Shown here piece after piece: positions 36,336 to 43,803 of a DNA stretch of 64,000 bases. The notes beneath the pieces were generated by a model. That model ran no database searches, was not told where the DNA came from, and saw nothing but the letters and a program-made list of their open reading frames with translations. How positions within the stretch are numbered: position 1 is the first letter of the stretch; every line of letters begins with the position of its first letter. The stretch lies in the NCBI RefSeq assembly GCF_030410485.1, contig NZ_JAUHHC010000003.1, positions 310,001-374,000 of the forward strand. The letters are read 5' to 3'. A program made the position numbers and the translations under genes. This DNA comes from Roseateles violae (GTDB lineage Bacteria > Pseudomonadota > Gammaproteobacteria > Burkholderiales > Burkholderiaceae_C).

Positions 36336-37256
36336 ATGACGATGTCGACCTCTGCTTCTTTGACGGTACGCGACCCCTGGTCGCTGGTGCCGTCCTTGGG
36401 GAATCTGGACGCCTACATCTCGGCCGTCAATCGCCTGCCGCTGCTCAGCGCCGAGGAAGAGAACGCCTCGGCCCGCAAGCTGCGCGACAGCGGCGATCTG
36501 GAATCGGCCGGAAAGCTGGTGCTCTCGCACCTGCGCCTGGTCGTGTCGATCTCGCGCCAGTACCTCGGCTACGGCCTGCCCCAGGGCGACCTGATCCAGG
36601 AAGGCAATGTCGGCCTGATGAAGGCCGTCAAGCGCTTCGACCCAGACCAGGGCGTGCGCCTGGTCAGCTATGCGATGCACTGGATCAAGGCCGAGATCCA
36701 CGAGTACATCCTGCGCAACTGGCGCATGGTCAAGGTCGCGACGACCAAGGCCCAGCGCAAGCTGTTCTTCAATCTGCGCTCGATGAAGCACAGCATGAAG
36801 GAGGCGGCAAGCGACGACATGACGCACCGCGCCAGCCTGACCGAGGCGCAGCTGGATCATGTGGCGACGACCTTGAACGTCAAGCGCGAGGAGGTGCTCG
36901 AGATGGAGACGCGCCTCTCGGGCGGTGACGTCGCGCTGGAGCCGCAGACCGATGACGACGGCGACAGCTACACGCCGATCGCCTATCTGGCCGACGAGAC
37001 CCAGGAGCCGACCCGCGTGCTCGAATCGCAGGCGCGCGACGCGCTGGCCGGCGACGGCATCCAGCGCGCGCTGGAAGCGCTGGACCCGCGCAGCCGCCGC
37101 ATCGTCGAGGAGCGCTGGCTGAAGGTCAACGACGACAGCTCGGGCGGCATGACCTTGCACGAACTGGCGGCCGAATACGGCGTGTCGGCCGAGCGCATCC
37201 GCCAGATCGAGGTCGCGGCGATGAAGAAGATGAAGAAGGCCCTGACGGCGGACTGA
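36336..37256 (+). CDS. rpoH: RNA polymerase sigma-32 factor RpoH
   Basis: A 306-residue heat-shock sigma factor. The RpoH box QRKLFFNLR (140-148) distinguishes it from other group 3 sigmas. Region 2 shows HLRLVVSISRQYLGYGLPQGDLIQEGNVGLMKAVKRFDP, and region 4 ends with a helix-turn-helix (LHELAAEYGVSAERIRQIE). Several start codons stand in a row (GTG 36333, ATG 36336, ATG 36342); the first ATG is used. Transcription appears to be under HrcA control through the CIRCE site, and a terminator follows. Confidence 0.97.
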   Translation: MTMSTSASLTVRDPWSLVPSLGNLDAYISAVNRLPLLSAEEENASARKLRDSGDLESAGKLVLSHLRLVVSISRQYLGYGLPQGDLIQEGNVGLMKAVKRFDPDQGVRLVSYAMHWIKAEIHEYILRNWRMVKVATTKAQRKLFFNLRSMKHSMKEAASDDMTHRASLTEAQLDHVATTLNVKREEVLEMETRLSGGDVALEPQTDDDGDSYTPIAYLADETQEPTRVLESQARDALAGDGIQRALEALDPRSRRIVEERWLKVNDDSSGGMTLHELAAEYGVSAERIRQIEVAAMKKMKKALTAD

Positions 37257-37280
37257 TCGATCGCTTCGCCTCAAAAGACA

Positions 37281-37304
37281 AACGGCCCCGCGGGGCCGTT
37301 TTTC
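37281..37304. terminator. Bidirectional rho-independent terminator
   Basis: Palindrome AACGGCCCCG CGGGGCCGTT followed by TTTC on the plus strand, with A-rich sequence on the other side. It lies between convergent rpoH and the sco gene and can end both transcripts. Confidence 0.9.
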
Positions 37305-37330
37305 ATGGCCGGAAGGCCAAGGCCCGAGCG

Positions 37331-37933
37331 CTATTCGGCCAGCAGCAGCTTGACGTCGTCGGCCAGCGCCTGGGCGCCCGAGCCGTAGCGGCTGAAGACA
37401 CGCACGCGGCCCTGCTTGTCGAAGATGAAGCTGGCGGCCGTATGGTCCATCGTGTAGGTCCCCTCGGTCTTGCCGGGCACCTTGGCGTAGAAGACCTTGA
37501 ACTCCTTGGCCGCCGCCTTGGTCTGCTCCTCGCTGCCGCGCAGGGCGACGAAGCTCTTGTCGAAGCTGCCCAGATAGGCCTTCAGCAGCGCCGGCGTGTC
37601 GCGCTCGGGATCGATGGTGACGAAGACGCCCTGCACCTGCTCGCCCTCGGCGCCCAGCGAGCGCTTGACCTCGGCCAGCTCGGCCATGGTCGTCGGGCAG
37701 ACGTCCGGGCATTGGGTGTAGCCGAAGAACACGACGAGGACCTTGCCCTTGAAGTCGGCCAGGCTGCGCGCGCGGCCGTCCTGGTCCGTCAGGTTCAGCG
37801 TGCGCGCATAGTCGGCGCCGGTCAGGTCCACGCCCTTGAAGGCCGGTCGCGAGGCGCCGAGCTTGTCGCAGGCGCTGAGGCCAAGACCGAGGCTGGCCGC
37901 GAGGGCGAGAAGGAAAAGGCGTTTTTTCATCAT
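37331..37933 (-). CDS. SCO1/SenC family copper chaperone
   Basis: A 200-residue lipoprotein-type SCO protein that delivers copper to or reduces the CuA site of cytochrome oxidase. Lipobox LSAC (Cys22), thioredoxin fold with the metal ligands CPDVC (Cys75, Cys79) and His164 in YTMDHTA. The start overlaps the ctaB stop (TGATG); a second ATG follows at once. It is the last gene of the cox/heme A cluster and ends at a shared terminator. Confidence 0.94.
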   Translation of the reverse strand: MMKKRLFLLALAASLGLGLSACDKLGASRPAFKGVDLTGADYARTLNLTDQDGRARSLADFKGKVLVVFFGYTQCPDVCPTTMAELAEVKRSLGAEGEQVQGVFVTIDPERDTPALLKAYLGSFDKSFVALRGSEEQTKAAAKEFKVFYAKVPGKTEGTYTMDHTAASFIFDKQGRVRVFSRYGSGAQALADDVKLLLAE

Positions 37934-38841
37934 CAGGCCGGCAGGTAATGGTCAATCAGCAGAGCGGCGAACAAGAGCGACAGATACCAGATCGAGAACC
38001 AGAAGGTCTTGCGCGCGAACTCGTCGCTGTAATGGCGCCAGAGCTTGATCGCATGGGCGCAGAAGGCCAGGCCCAGCACGACGGCGGCGATCAGGTAGAA
38101 CCAGCCGCTCATGCCGGTCAGGAAGGGCAGCAGCGTCGCCGCCAGCAGGATCCAGGTGTAGAGGACGATCTGCAGTTTGGTGTAGTCGGCGCCATGGGTC
38201 ACCGGCAGCATGGGCAGGCCGGCCTTGCGGTAGTCCTCGGTGCGGTACAGGGCCAGCGCCCAGAAATGCGGCGGCGTCCACAGGAAGATGATCAGGCACA
38301 AGAGCATCGCCTCGGGGCCGACCTCGCCACGCAGGGCTGCCCAGCCCAGCACCGGCGGCATCGCGCCGGACGCCCCGCCGATGACGATGTTCTGCGGCGT
38401 CAGCGGCTTCAGGATCACCGTGTAGATCACCGCATAGCCGACGAAGGTGGCGAAGGTCAGCCACATGGTCAGCGGGTTCACGTAGAACCACAGGATGGCC
38501 GAGCCGACCGCGCACAGCGCGACCGAGAAGGAGAGCGTCTGCGCATGGCTGAGCTGCCCCTTGGCGGTGGCGCGCCAGGCGGTGCGCTTCATCTTGGCGT
38601 CGATCTTTTCCTCGACCAGGCAGTTGAAGGCAGCGGCCGCGCCGGCCACCAGCCAGATGCCGGCGGTGGCGGCGACGATCACGCCCCATTGCGCGCCGCT
38701 GGGCAGGCCGGGAATCGCCAGCGCCATGCCGATGACGGCGCAGAACACGATCAGCTGCACGACCCGCGGCTTGGTCAGCTGGTAGAACTGCTGCCAGCGC
38801 GAGGACATGGGCGCATGGGTGGCGGTGGAGGTGGAAGCCAT
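37933..38841 (-). CDS. ctaB: Protoheme IX farnesyltransferase (heme O synthase)
   Basis: A 302-residue UbiA-family membrane prenyltransferase with about nine helices. The first Asp-rich motif reads [18 protein letters not shown], and the second is in '[27 protein letters not shown]'. It converts heme B to heme O, the substrate of CtaA encoded 39 bp upstream. It is translationally coupled to sco by a one-base stop/start overlap. Confidence 0.96.
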   Translation of the reverse strand: MASTSTATHAPMSSRWQQFYQLTKPRVVQLIVFCAVIGMALAIPGLPSGAQWGVIVAATAGIWLVAGAAAAFNCLVEEKIDAKMKRTAWRATAKGQLSHAQTLSFSVALCAVGSAILWFYVNPLTMWLTFATFVGYAVIYTVILKPLTPQNIVIGGASGAMPPVLGWAALRGEVGPEAMLLCLIIFLWTPPHFWALALYRTEDYRKAGLPMLPVTHGADYTKLQIVLYTWILLAATLLPFLTGMSGWFYLIAAVVLGLAFCAHAIKLWRHYSDEFARKTFWFSIWYLSLLFAALLIDHYLPA

Positions 38842-38880
38842 AGGAACGAAGGGTATCGGTATTCAGGTGCCGGCGCGGGC

Positions 38881-40011
38881 CTATCGCGCACGCGCCAGCA
38901 GAAAGCTCAGGACGGTCAGCAGCATGGCGGCGCCGCCGGTATGGGCCAGCGCGGCAACGATGGGCCAGTCCAGCACGATGTTCGACAGGCCGCTGGCCAG
39001 CTGCCAGCCGGCCACCAGCAGCAGGCGCACGGCCCAGACGCGCGCCTCGGGGCCGGCGCGCCAGAGCCGCCAGCTCAGCAGCGCCAGCGCGCCGAAGACG
39101 ATGGCGGCGCCGACGCGGTGCGTCATATGGATGGCCGTCAGCGCGGCAAAGGGCAGCCAGCCGCCGTCGGCGCCGACACCCAGCGCGCGCCAGATGGTGA
39201 AGCCATGCTCGAAGTCCATCTCGGGCCACCATTGGCCCGCGTGGCACTGCGGGAAGGCATCGCAGGCCAGCACCGCGTAATTGGTGCTGACCCAGCCACC
39301 CAGGGCGATCTGCGCGATCGTCAGCGCGAACAGGCCCCAGGCCCCCGCCCGCAGGCCGGCGCTCAGGCCCAGCGGCCGCGGCTCATAGCCCTGCGCCTGC
39401 CAGGCGAGCAGCACCAAGAGGCCCAGGCCGCAGAGCAGATGCAGGGTGACGATGGCCGGGAACAGCTTCATCGTCACCGTCAAGGCGCCGAAGGCGCCCT
39501 GCAGGCAGACCCAGACCAGGGTGACGGTCGCCCACCAGGGCGAGACGGCCGGCGCCGCGCCCGCCCCCTCGGGGGGCCGCTCGCGTACTCGCGAGCGAGG
39601 GGCCGCATTTCTCCAGCTCATCACGCATAGCACCAGGATCAGGAAGCCGACGCCGCTGGCCAGATAGCGATGCACCATCTCGACCCAGGCCTTGCCATGG
39701 GTGACCGGGCCGGTCGGCATCGCCTGCTGCGCCGCCTCGATATGCGCATGCGCCGCCAGCGGGTTGGACTGCGCATAGCAGCCCGGCCAGTCGGGGCAGC
39801 CCAGGCCCGAGTCGCTCAGGCGCGTGAAGGCGCCGAACAAGATCAGGTCGAAGGTCAGGAACAGGGTCAGCAGGGTCAAGGCGCGCAGCCGGCCCTGCTT
39901 TGTGGCCGCCCGGGAGCGCAGGCGCAGCCATAGCAACGGCCCGGCGCCGAGCAGCGCGCCGAAGCCGAGCAACTGCCAGACGGGCGAAAGATCGTAGGCC
40001 GCGACGGTCAT
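38881..40011 (-). CDS. ctaA: Heme A synthase CtaA with repeat-derived loop
   Basis: A 376-residue COX15/CtaA protein with eight membrane helices in two repeats. Heme-ligand histidines appear in EMVHRYLASG, TLHLLCGL, IHMTHRVGAA and LAHTGGAA; a Cys pair is present at LGCPDWPGCYA. The loop after VLCVMSWR (about residues 135-152, NAAPRSRVRERPPEGAG) is an Arg/Pro-rich insertion encoded by a partial copy of the structured repeat at 39563-39609. Without this loop the protein is a normal family member, and the reading frame is intact. Confidence 0.94.
   Translation of the reverse strand: MTVAAYDLSPVWQLLGFGALLGAGPLLWLRLRSRAATKQGRLRALTLLTLFLTFDLILFGAFTRLSDSGLGCPDWPGCYAQSNPLAAHAHIEAAQQAMPTGPVTHGKAWVEMVHRYLASGVGFLILVLCVMSWRNAAPRSRVRERPPEGAGAAPAVSPWWATVTLVWVCLQGAFGALTVTMKLFPAIVTLHLLCGLGLLVLLAWQAQGYEPRPLGLSAGLRAGAWGLFALTIAQIALGGWVSTNYAVLACDAFPQCHAGQWWPEMDFEHGFTIWRALGVGADGGWLPFAALTAIHMTHRVGAAIVFGALALLSWRLWRAGPEARVWAVRLLLVAGWQLASGLSNIVLDWPIVAALAHTGGAAMLLTVLSFLLARAR
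39563..39609. repeat. Partial copy of structured repeat, inside ctaA
   Basis: Matches 41786-41830 with six differences in 43 aligned bases. The inner hairpin is CTCGCG-TACT-CGCGAG here and CCCGCG-TACC-CGCGGG in the sister copy: a T-A pair replaced by C-G on both arms, which supports a selected stem. It is read in frame as part of ctaA. Confidence 0.85.
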
Positions 40012-40023
40012 CGTCTCTGCGCC

Positions 40024-40731
40024 TCAGCGGCCCGGCCGGTCCCAGCCGGCGTTGGCCTTCAGCAGGCGATCCAGGTCCTTCTTGACCTTGCTGGGGTCCG
40101 GAGCGGCCGGCGAGCGCAGCATCCAGCGGCCCATCGGATCGATCAGATAGAAGTGCTCGGCCAGCGCGTGGCCGGCGCCCGGCTTCAGCCAGGCCTCGAT
40201 CTGCGCGCGCGGCGCGCGCAGCACCGTCACCGGCACGCCCTGGCTGACCGCCTGCTGCAGCTCGGGCCGCAGCGGCGGCGCATCGGGGCCGTCGCTGGGG
40301 ATCAGCCACAGCTTGTCGAGCTTGTCGCGTTCCTTGCCCAGCATCTCGCGCAGCTGGCGCTGCGCATAGAGCTGCTTCTCGCAGCCGGCGTCGCAGCCGG
40401 CCTCCTGCACGACGGTCAAGAGCCACTGGCCCTTCAGCGACTCGGCGGCCACCGGCTGGCCGGCCAGGTCCGTCAGGCTCAGCTGCGCCGGCATGTCGAC
40501 GGTGGGCATGATCAGCTCGCCATAGGCATTGCCCGACAGGCGCAGCACATAGAAGCTGAAGTAGGAGGCAATGACCGGCGCGGCGCAGACGATGATGACC
40601 ATCAGCATGCCCCAGCGGCCGCGGCGCTTCTGCGCCGACAGCGCCGGATCGGGCAGGCTGTGCACGGTCAGCGCCACCGGGCTTTCAAGCGGCGGCGCGG
40701 CGTCGCGGGCGGATGAGTTGGAACCAGACAT
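40024..40731 (-). CDS. Membrane-anchored SCO-like thioredoxin-fold protein
   Basis: A 235-residue protein with a cytoplasmic N-terminus (1-40), one membrane helix (41-62) and a periplasmic domain. The pair CDAGC (Cys113, Cys117) and His193 in 'AEHFYLIDPMG' fall where SCO proteins carry their CxxxC and His copper ligands. It is annotated in relatives only as a hypothetical cytochrome-oxidase-cluster protein. A second copper or thiol chaperone for the oxidase is inferred. Its start lies 47 bp inside the end of surf1. Confidence 0.78.
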   Translation of the reverse strand: MSGSNSSARDAAPPLESPVALTVHSLPDPALSAQKRRGRWGMLMVIIVCAAPVIASYFSFYVLRLSGNAYGELIMPTVDMPAQLSLTDLAGQPVAAESLKGQWLLTVVQEAGCDAGCEKQLYAQRQLREMLGKERDKLDKLWLIPSDGPDAPPLRPELQQAVSQGVPVTVLRAPRAQIEAWLKPGAGHALAEHFYLIDPMGRWMLRSPAAPDPSKVKKDLDRLLKANAGWDRPGR

Positions 40732-41416
40732 AAAGACCCAGAAATAGCGCGCTCAGCGCGAACCATTGAAATGCGTAGCCGTAGTGCTTCTGCAGGCCCA
40801 GATCGGGCGGCTGCCAGTCGCGCAGCAACTGACCATCCTCGCCGCCGGCCGGCCCGGTCTGCAGCACCGTCAGCGGCAGCAGCGGCTGCCCCGTCTCCTG
40901 CGCATAGGCGGCGGCGCCGAGATTTTGCCGGATCGGACCCGAGGCCGACGCTTCGAACTCGTAAAGCCGGGAGGGCGCGGCGATCAGGCGGCCCTCGATC
41001 TCGACCGTGCCGGCCGGCGTCGCCAGCGCGGGAAGCCGACTGCGGTCCTGCGCATTGCGCGGCAGCCAGCCGCGCTGCACCAGGATCGCTTCCGCACGGC
41101 CCTCGAGGCGCAGCGGGGTGACGATGTAGAAGCCGAAACGCCCGTCCATCGGCCGGTTGTCGAGAAAGACGGTCCGCTCGGCCAGCCAATGGCCGCGCAG
41201 CCGCACGCGGCGGTGCAGCTGCGAAGCCTCGGCCGCCGCATCGAGTTCGGTCGCGGCCAGCGGTGCCTGCGCGCCGCGCGCGTCGATGGCCGCCTGCAAG
41301 GCCCGTTTCTGTGCGGCACGGTCGAGCTGCCAGATACCGAGCCGCGCCGTCAGCGCGACGGCCAGCAAGGCGGCCAGCAGCACGATGAGGCCGCGCCTGC
41401 ACGTCACGCCGCTCAT
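40685..41416 (-). CDS. SURF1 family cytochrome oxidase assembly protein
   Basis: A 243-residue SURF1/Shy1 protein with a membrane helix at each end (about 11-28 and 215-232) and a periplasmic domain between. Family marks are 'LGIWQLDRAAQKRAL', 'VFLDNRPMDGRFGFYIVTPLRL', 'ILVQRGWLPRN' and the terminal 'NPHYGYAxQWF'-type motif (LQKHYGYAFQWFALS). It helps insert heme a into subunit I. The start at 41416 gives a normal N-terminal helix; it is divergent from the DUF2909 gene with only 27 bp between. Confidence 0.93.
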   Translation of the reverse strand: MSGVTCRRGLIVLLAALLAVALTARLGIWQLDRAAQKRALQAAIDARGAQAPLAATELDAAAEASQLHRRVRLRGHWLAERTVFLDNRPMDGRFGFYIVTPLRLEGRAEAILVQRGWLPRNAQDRSRLPALATPAGTVEIEGRLIAAPSRLYEFEASASGPIRQNLGAAAYAQETGQPLLPLTVLQTGPAGGEDGQLLRDWQPPDLGLQKHYGYAFQWFALSALFLGLYVWFQLIRPRRRAAA

Positions 41417-41443
41417 GCGGGGCGCGGCGGATAATCGCCGTCC

Positions 41444-41656
41444 ATGAGAATCGTCATCCTGATCGCCATCTTCGTCATCCTCGCGGCACTGGCCGCCGCC
41501 GGCTTCTTCATGCTTAGGAACAAGCGCGGCCCGCGCAATATGGCGCGCGCGCTGACGGTGCGCATCGGCGTGTCGGTGGCGCTGTTCCTGTTCATCCTCT
41601 TGAGCTATTACATGGGCTGGGTCCAGCCGACCGGCTTCAGCGTCCCGCAACGTTAA
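41444..41656 (+). CDS. Twin transmembrane protein, DUF2909
   Basis: A 70-residue protein with two membrane helices (about 3-24 and 43-61) joined by a basic loop RNKRGPRNMARALTVRIG. DUF2909 members are found at this point of Burkholderiales cox clusters but their job is unknown. It is the only cluster gene on the plus strand. GATAAT, 15-20 bases before the ATG, could be its -10 box. A strong terminator follows. Confidence 0.88.
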   Translation: MRIVILIAIFVILAALAAAGFFMLRNKRGPRNMARALTVRIGVSVALFLFILLSYYMGWVQPTGFSVPQR

Positions 41657-41670
41657 TTGAGTTCGAGGAA

Positions 41671-41706
41671 AGCAAAAGCGCCGCTCGATGCGGCGCTTTT
41701 GCTTTG
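41671..41706. terminator. Strong bidirectional terminator
   Basis: Perfect 14-bp inverted repeat AGCAAAAGCGCCGC / GCGGCGCTTTTGCT with a 5-nt loop and a following TTTGT. It lies between the convergent DUF2909 and ctaE genes and next to the structured repeat. Confidence 0.9.
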
Positions 41707-41709
41707 TCC

Positions 41710-41830
41710 CTCAAGTCGCCCGCCGGGCCGCCCCAAGGGCGACTTGAGCCGATGTCATTGGCGGGCAAGCCCGGCAATGATCGGCGTCCCCTCGGGGGAC
41801 CGCCCGCGTACCCGCGGGCGAGGGGCAGCA
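41710..41830. repeat. Structured intergenic repeat, full copy with three hairpins
   Basis: Hairpin 1: arms CTCAAGTCGCC (41710-41720) and GGCGACTTGAG (41738-41748), 11 of 11 paired, around loop CGCCGGGCCGCCCCAAG. Hairpin 2 (41749-41785): CCGAT..CATTG against CAATGATCGG with inner CGGGC-AA-GCCCG. Hairpin 3 (41786-41830): GC-rich stem shared with the copy in ctaA. The right end stops three bases from the ctaE stop codon. The 17-nt loop is identical in the copy at 58021-58037. Confidence 0.88.
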
Positions 41831-41833
41831 TCC

Positions 41834-42730
41834 TTACATCCAGTAGACGACGACGTACAGGCCCAGCCAGACGACGTCGACGAAGTGCCAGTACCAGGCG
41901 GCGCCTTCGAAGCCGAAGTGGCGGTCCTTGGTGAAATGGCCCTTGTGCAGACGCAGGGTGATGAACAGCAGCATCAGCATGCCCACGAAGACGTGGAAGC
42001 CGTGGAAGCCGGTCAGCATGAAGAAGGTCGAGCCGAAGATGCCCGAGCTGAGCTTGAGGTTCAGCTCGGTATAGGCATGGTGGTACTCGATGCCCTGGCA
42101 GACCAGGAAGATGATGCCCAGGATCACGGTGATCCACATGAAGGCGATCGTCTTGCCGCGCTTGCCGTCGAGGATGGCGTGGTGGGCGATCGTCAGCGTC
42201 ACGCCCGAGGTCAGCAGCAGCGCGGTATTGATCGTCGGCAGCGGCCACGGGCCCATGGTCGCGAAGGGCTCGACGATATTGGCCGGCGAGGCGGTCATGC
42301 CAGCGGCGACGCTGGGCCACAGGGCCTTGAAGTCCGGCCACAGGATCGCGTTCTCGAGGCTGCCGAGATTCGGCACCGCGTGCAGGCGGGCCCAGTACAG
42401 CGCGCCGAAGAAGGCGCCGAAGAACATCACCTCGGAGAAGATGAACCAGCCCATGCTCCAGCGGTAGGAGATGTCGATGCGCTCGCTGTACTGGCCGCCT
42501 TCGCTCTCACGGATCGCGTCGCCGAACCACTGCTTCAGCACGAAGGCCCACCACAGCAGGCCGAAGATCAGCGAGTACATGCCCCACTGATGGCCGTTGA
42601 TCCACTGGCCGGCGCCGAGGATCACGAAGAACAGGCCGATGGCGGCCATCACCGGATGCCGCGATGGCCCTGGCACAAAGTAGTAAGGGGCTTTTCCGCC
42701 CGCTGCTTGCGTTGCTGTCGATGCCGACAT
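41834..42730 (-). CDS. ctaE: Cytochrome c oxidase subunit III
   Basis: A 298-residue membrane subunit with seven helices. It has the N-terminal YYFVPGPSRHPVMAAIGLF, 'MGWFIFSEVMFFGAFFGALYWAR' and the terminal 'FEGAAWYWHFVDVVWLGLYVVVYW', all diagnostic. It stabilises the catalytic core and proton uptake. It lies 40 bp after the DUF2970 gene; the structured repeat directly follows its stop. Confidence 0.97.
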   Translation of the reverse strand: MSASTATQAAGGKAPYYFVPGPSRHPVMAAIGLFFVILGAGQWINGHQWGMYSLIFGLLWWAFVLKQWFGDAIRESEGGQYSERIDISYRWSMGWFIFSEVMFFGAFFGALYWARLHAVPNLGSLENAILWPDFKALWPSVAAGMTASPANIVEPFATMGPWPLPTINTALLLTSGVTLTIAHHAILDGKRGKTIAFMWITVILGIIFLVCQGIEYHHAYTELNLKLSSGIFGSTFFMLTGFHGFHVFVGMLMLLFITLRLHKGHFTKDRHFGFEGAAWYWHFVDVVWLGLYVVVYWM

Positions 42731-42770
42731 TTCTCTTCTCCTCGAACCTAAAAACAGTTCTGCCTGACTC

Positions 42771-43019
42771 TCAGCTGCCGGCCACGCCGCTGCCGATCAC
42801 CCATTGGACCAGCAGCACCAGAACCAGCACAAATAAAACGGCCGCGATCACCCCGGCGATGATCACATGCACCGGGTTCAGCTTGGCCACATCCTCTTCA
42901 TATCCGGCGCCGCGGCGCACGCCGAAGAAGGCCCAGGCGATCGCCTTGACCGTCTGCACGAAGGACATCGGCCGCTGGGCCGCGTCCTTCAGATCCTGGC
43001 CGGGCCTGAACTCGCTCAC
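42771..43019 (-). CDS. DUF2970 small membrane protein
   Basis: An 82-residue protein starting with GTG in a GTGA overlap with the ctaG stop and preceded by GGGAG at good spacing. The core MSFVQTVKAIAWAFFGVRRG ... YEEDVAKLNPVHVI is the DUF2970 signature, followed by one membrane helix (about 53-75). Members accompany cytochrome oxidase genes in betaproteobacteria and have no proven function. Confidence 0.88.
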   Translation of the reverse strand: MSEFRPGQDLKDAAQRPMSFVQTVKAIAWAFFGVRRGAGYEEDVAKLNPVHVIIAGVIAAVLFVLVLVLLVQWVIGSGVAGS

Positions 43020-43627
43020 GACTTGTCTCCCGGCTTCGCGCCGACGACGGCGGCCTGCTTGCCGCCCTTGCCCGCCACCTCGAAGAAGGTATAGGACAGG
43101 GTGATCGTCTTGACGTCCTTGGGCAGCTTGGGATCGATCACGAACACCACCGGCCATTGCTTGGCCTCGCCCGGCGCCAGCGTGTACTCGTTGAAGCAGA
43201 AGCATTCCAGCTTGTTGAAATGCGCGGTGGCCTGCTTCGGCGCGTAGCTCGGGATCGCCTGGGCCGACATCCGACGGTCCTGCACATTGCGGAACTCGTA
43301 CATCACCGTCGCCAGCTGGCCCGGGTGCACCGTCATATGGCTGACCGCCGGCTTGAACTCCCAGGGGCCGCGCGCATTGGCGTCGAACTCGATCTCGATG
43401 CTGCGGCTGGTGTCGACCTGGGTGTTCTTGACGTCGTCGGCGCGCAGCGCATGCTGGCGCTCGGACAGCGACAGCACATTGATACCCAGCGCGGTGCAGA
43501 CGGCGTTGTACAGCGGCACCAGCGCATAGCCGAAGCCCGCCATCAGCACGACGACGACGCACAGCTTGCCCGTCAGCAGCAGGTTGTCCCTGCGCAGAGC
43601 GGAGGCCAGCGTGGCGCGGATCTTCAT
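43016..43627 (-). CDS. ctaG: Cytochrome c oxidase assembly protein CtaG (Cox11)
   Basis: A 203-residue Cox11-type copper chaperone for the CuB site. One membrane helix (about 19-38) leads to the periplasmic domain with the copper-binding CFCF motif (Cys142, Cys144) in KLECFCFNEYTL, and 'PVVFVIDPKLPKDVKTITLSYTFF'. The Cys23 near the membrane is also typical. It is the fourth gene after ctaC and overlaps the DUF2970 gene. Confidence 0.96.
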   Translation of the reverse strand: MKIRATLASALRRDNLLLTGKLCVVVVLMAGFGYALVPLYNAVCTALGINVLSLSERQHALRADDVKNTQVDTSRSIEIEFDANARGPWEFKPAVSHMTVHPGQLATVMYEFRNVQDRRMSAQAIPSYAPKQATAHFNKLECFCFNEYTLAPGEAKQWPVVFVIDPKLPKDVKTITLSYTFFEVAGKGGKQAAVVGAKPGDKS

Positions 43628-43650
43628 GGTGGGCGGGCGGCGGCGTTCGC

Positions 43651-43764
43651 TCAGAAACCGTAGAGCGCGATCTTGGTGACGAAGCCCAGGAAAAAGACGA
43701 GGGCGACGCTGACCAGGGCCAGCGCCAGGCGCCGGTTGCTCTTGCGTTGTTCGGGCGTCAACAT
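43651..43764 (-). CDS. Cytochrome oxidase small assembly protein (37 aa)
   Basis: A 37-residue peptide, MLTPEQRKSNRRL followed by one membrane helix ALALVSVALVFFLGFVTKIA and LYGF. AGGAG lies seven bases before the ATG, giving strong support despite the size. Peptides of this type sit between ctaD and ctaG in Burkholderiales and are named small assembly proteins. It is followed 23 bp later by ctaG. Confidence 0.87.
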   Translation of the reverse strand: MLTPEQRKSNRRLALALVSVALVFFLGFVTKIALYGF

Positions 43765-43803
43765 CTCGTCTCTCCTGCTACTGCTTCGCGATCGATCGCT
43801 CGA

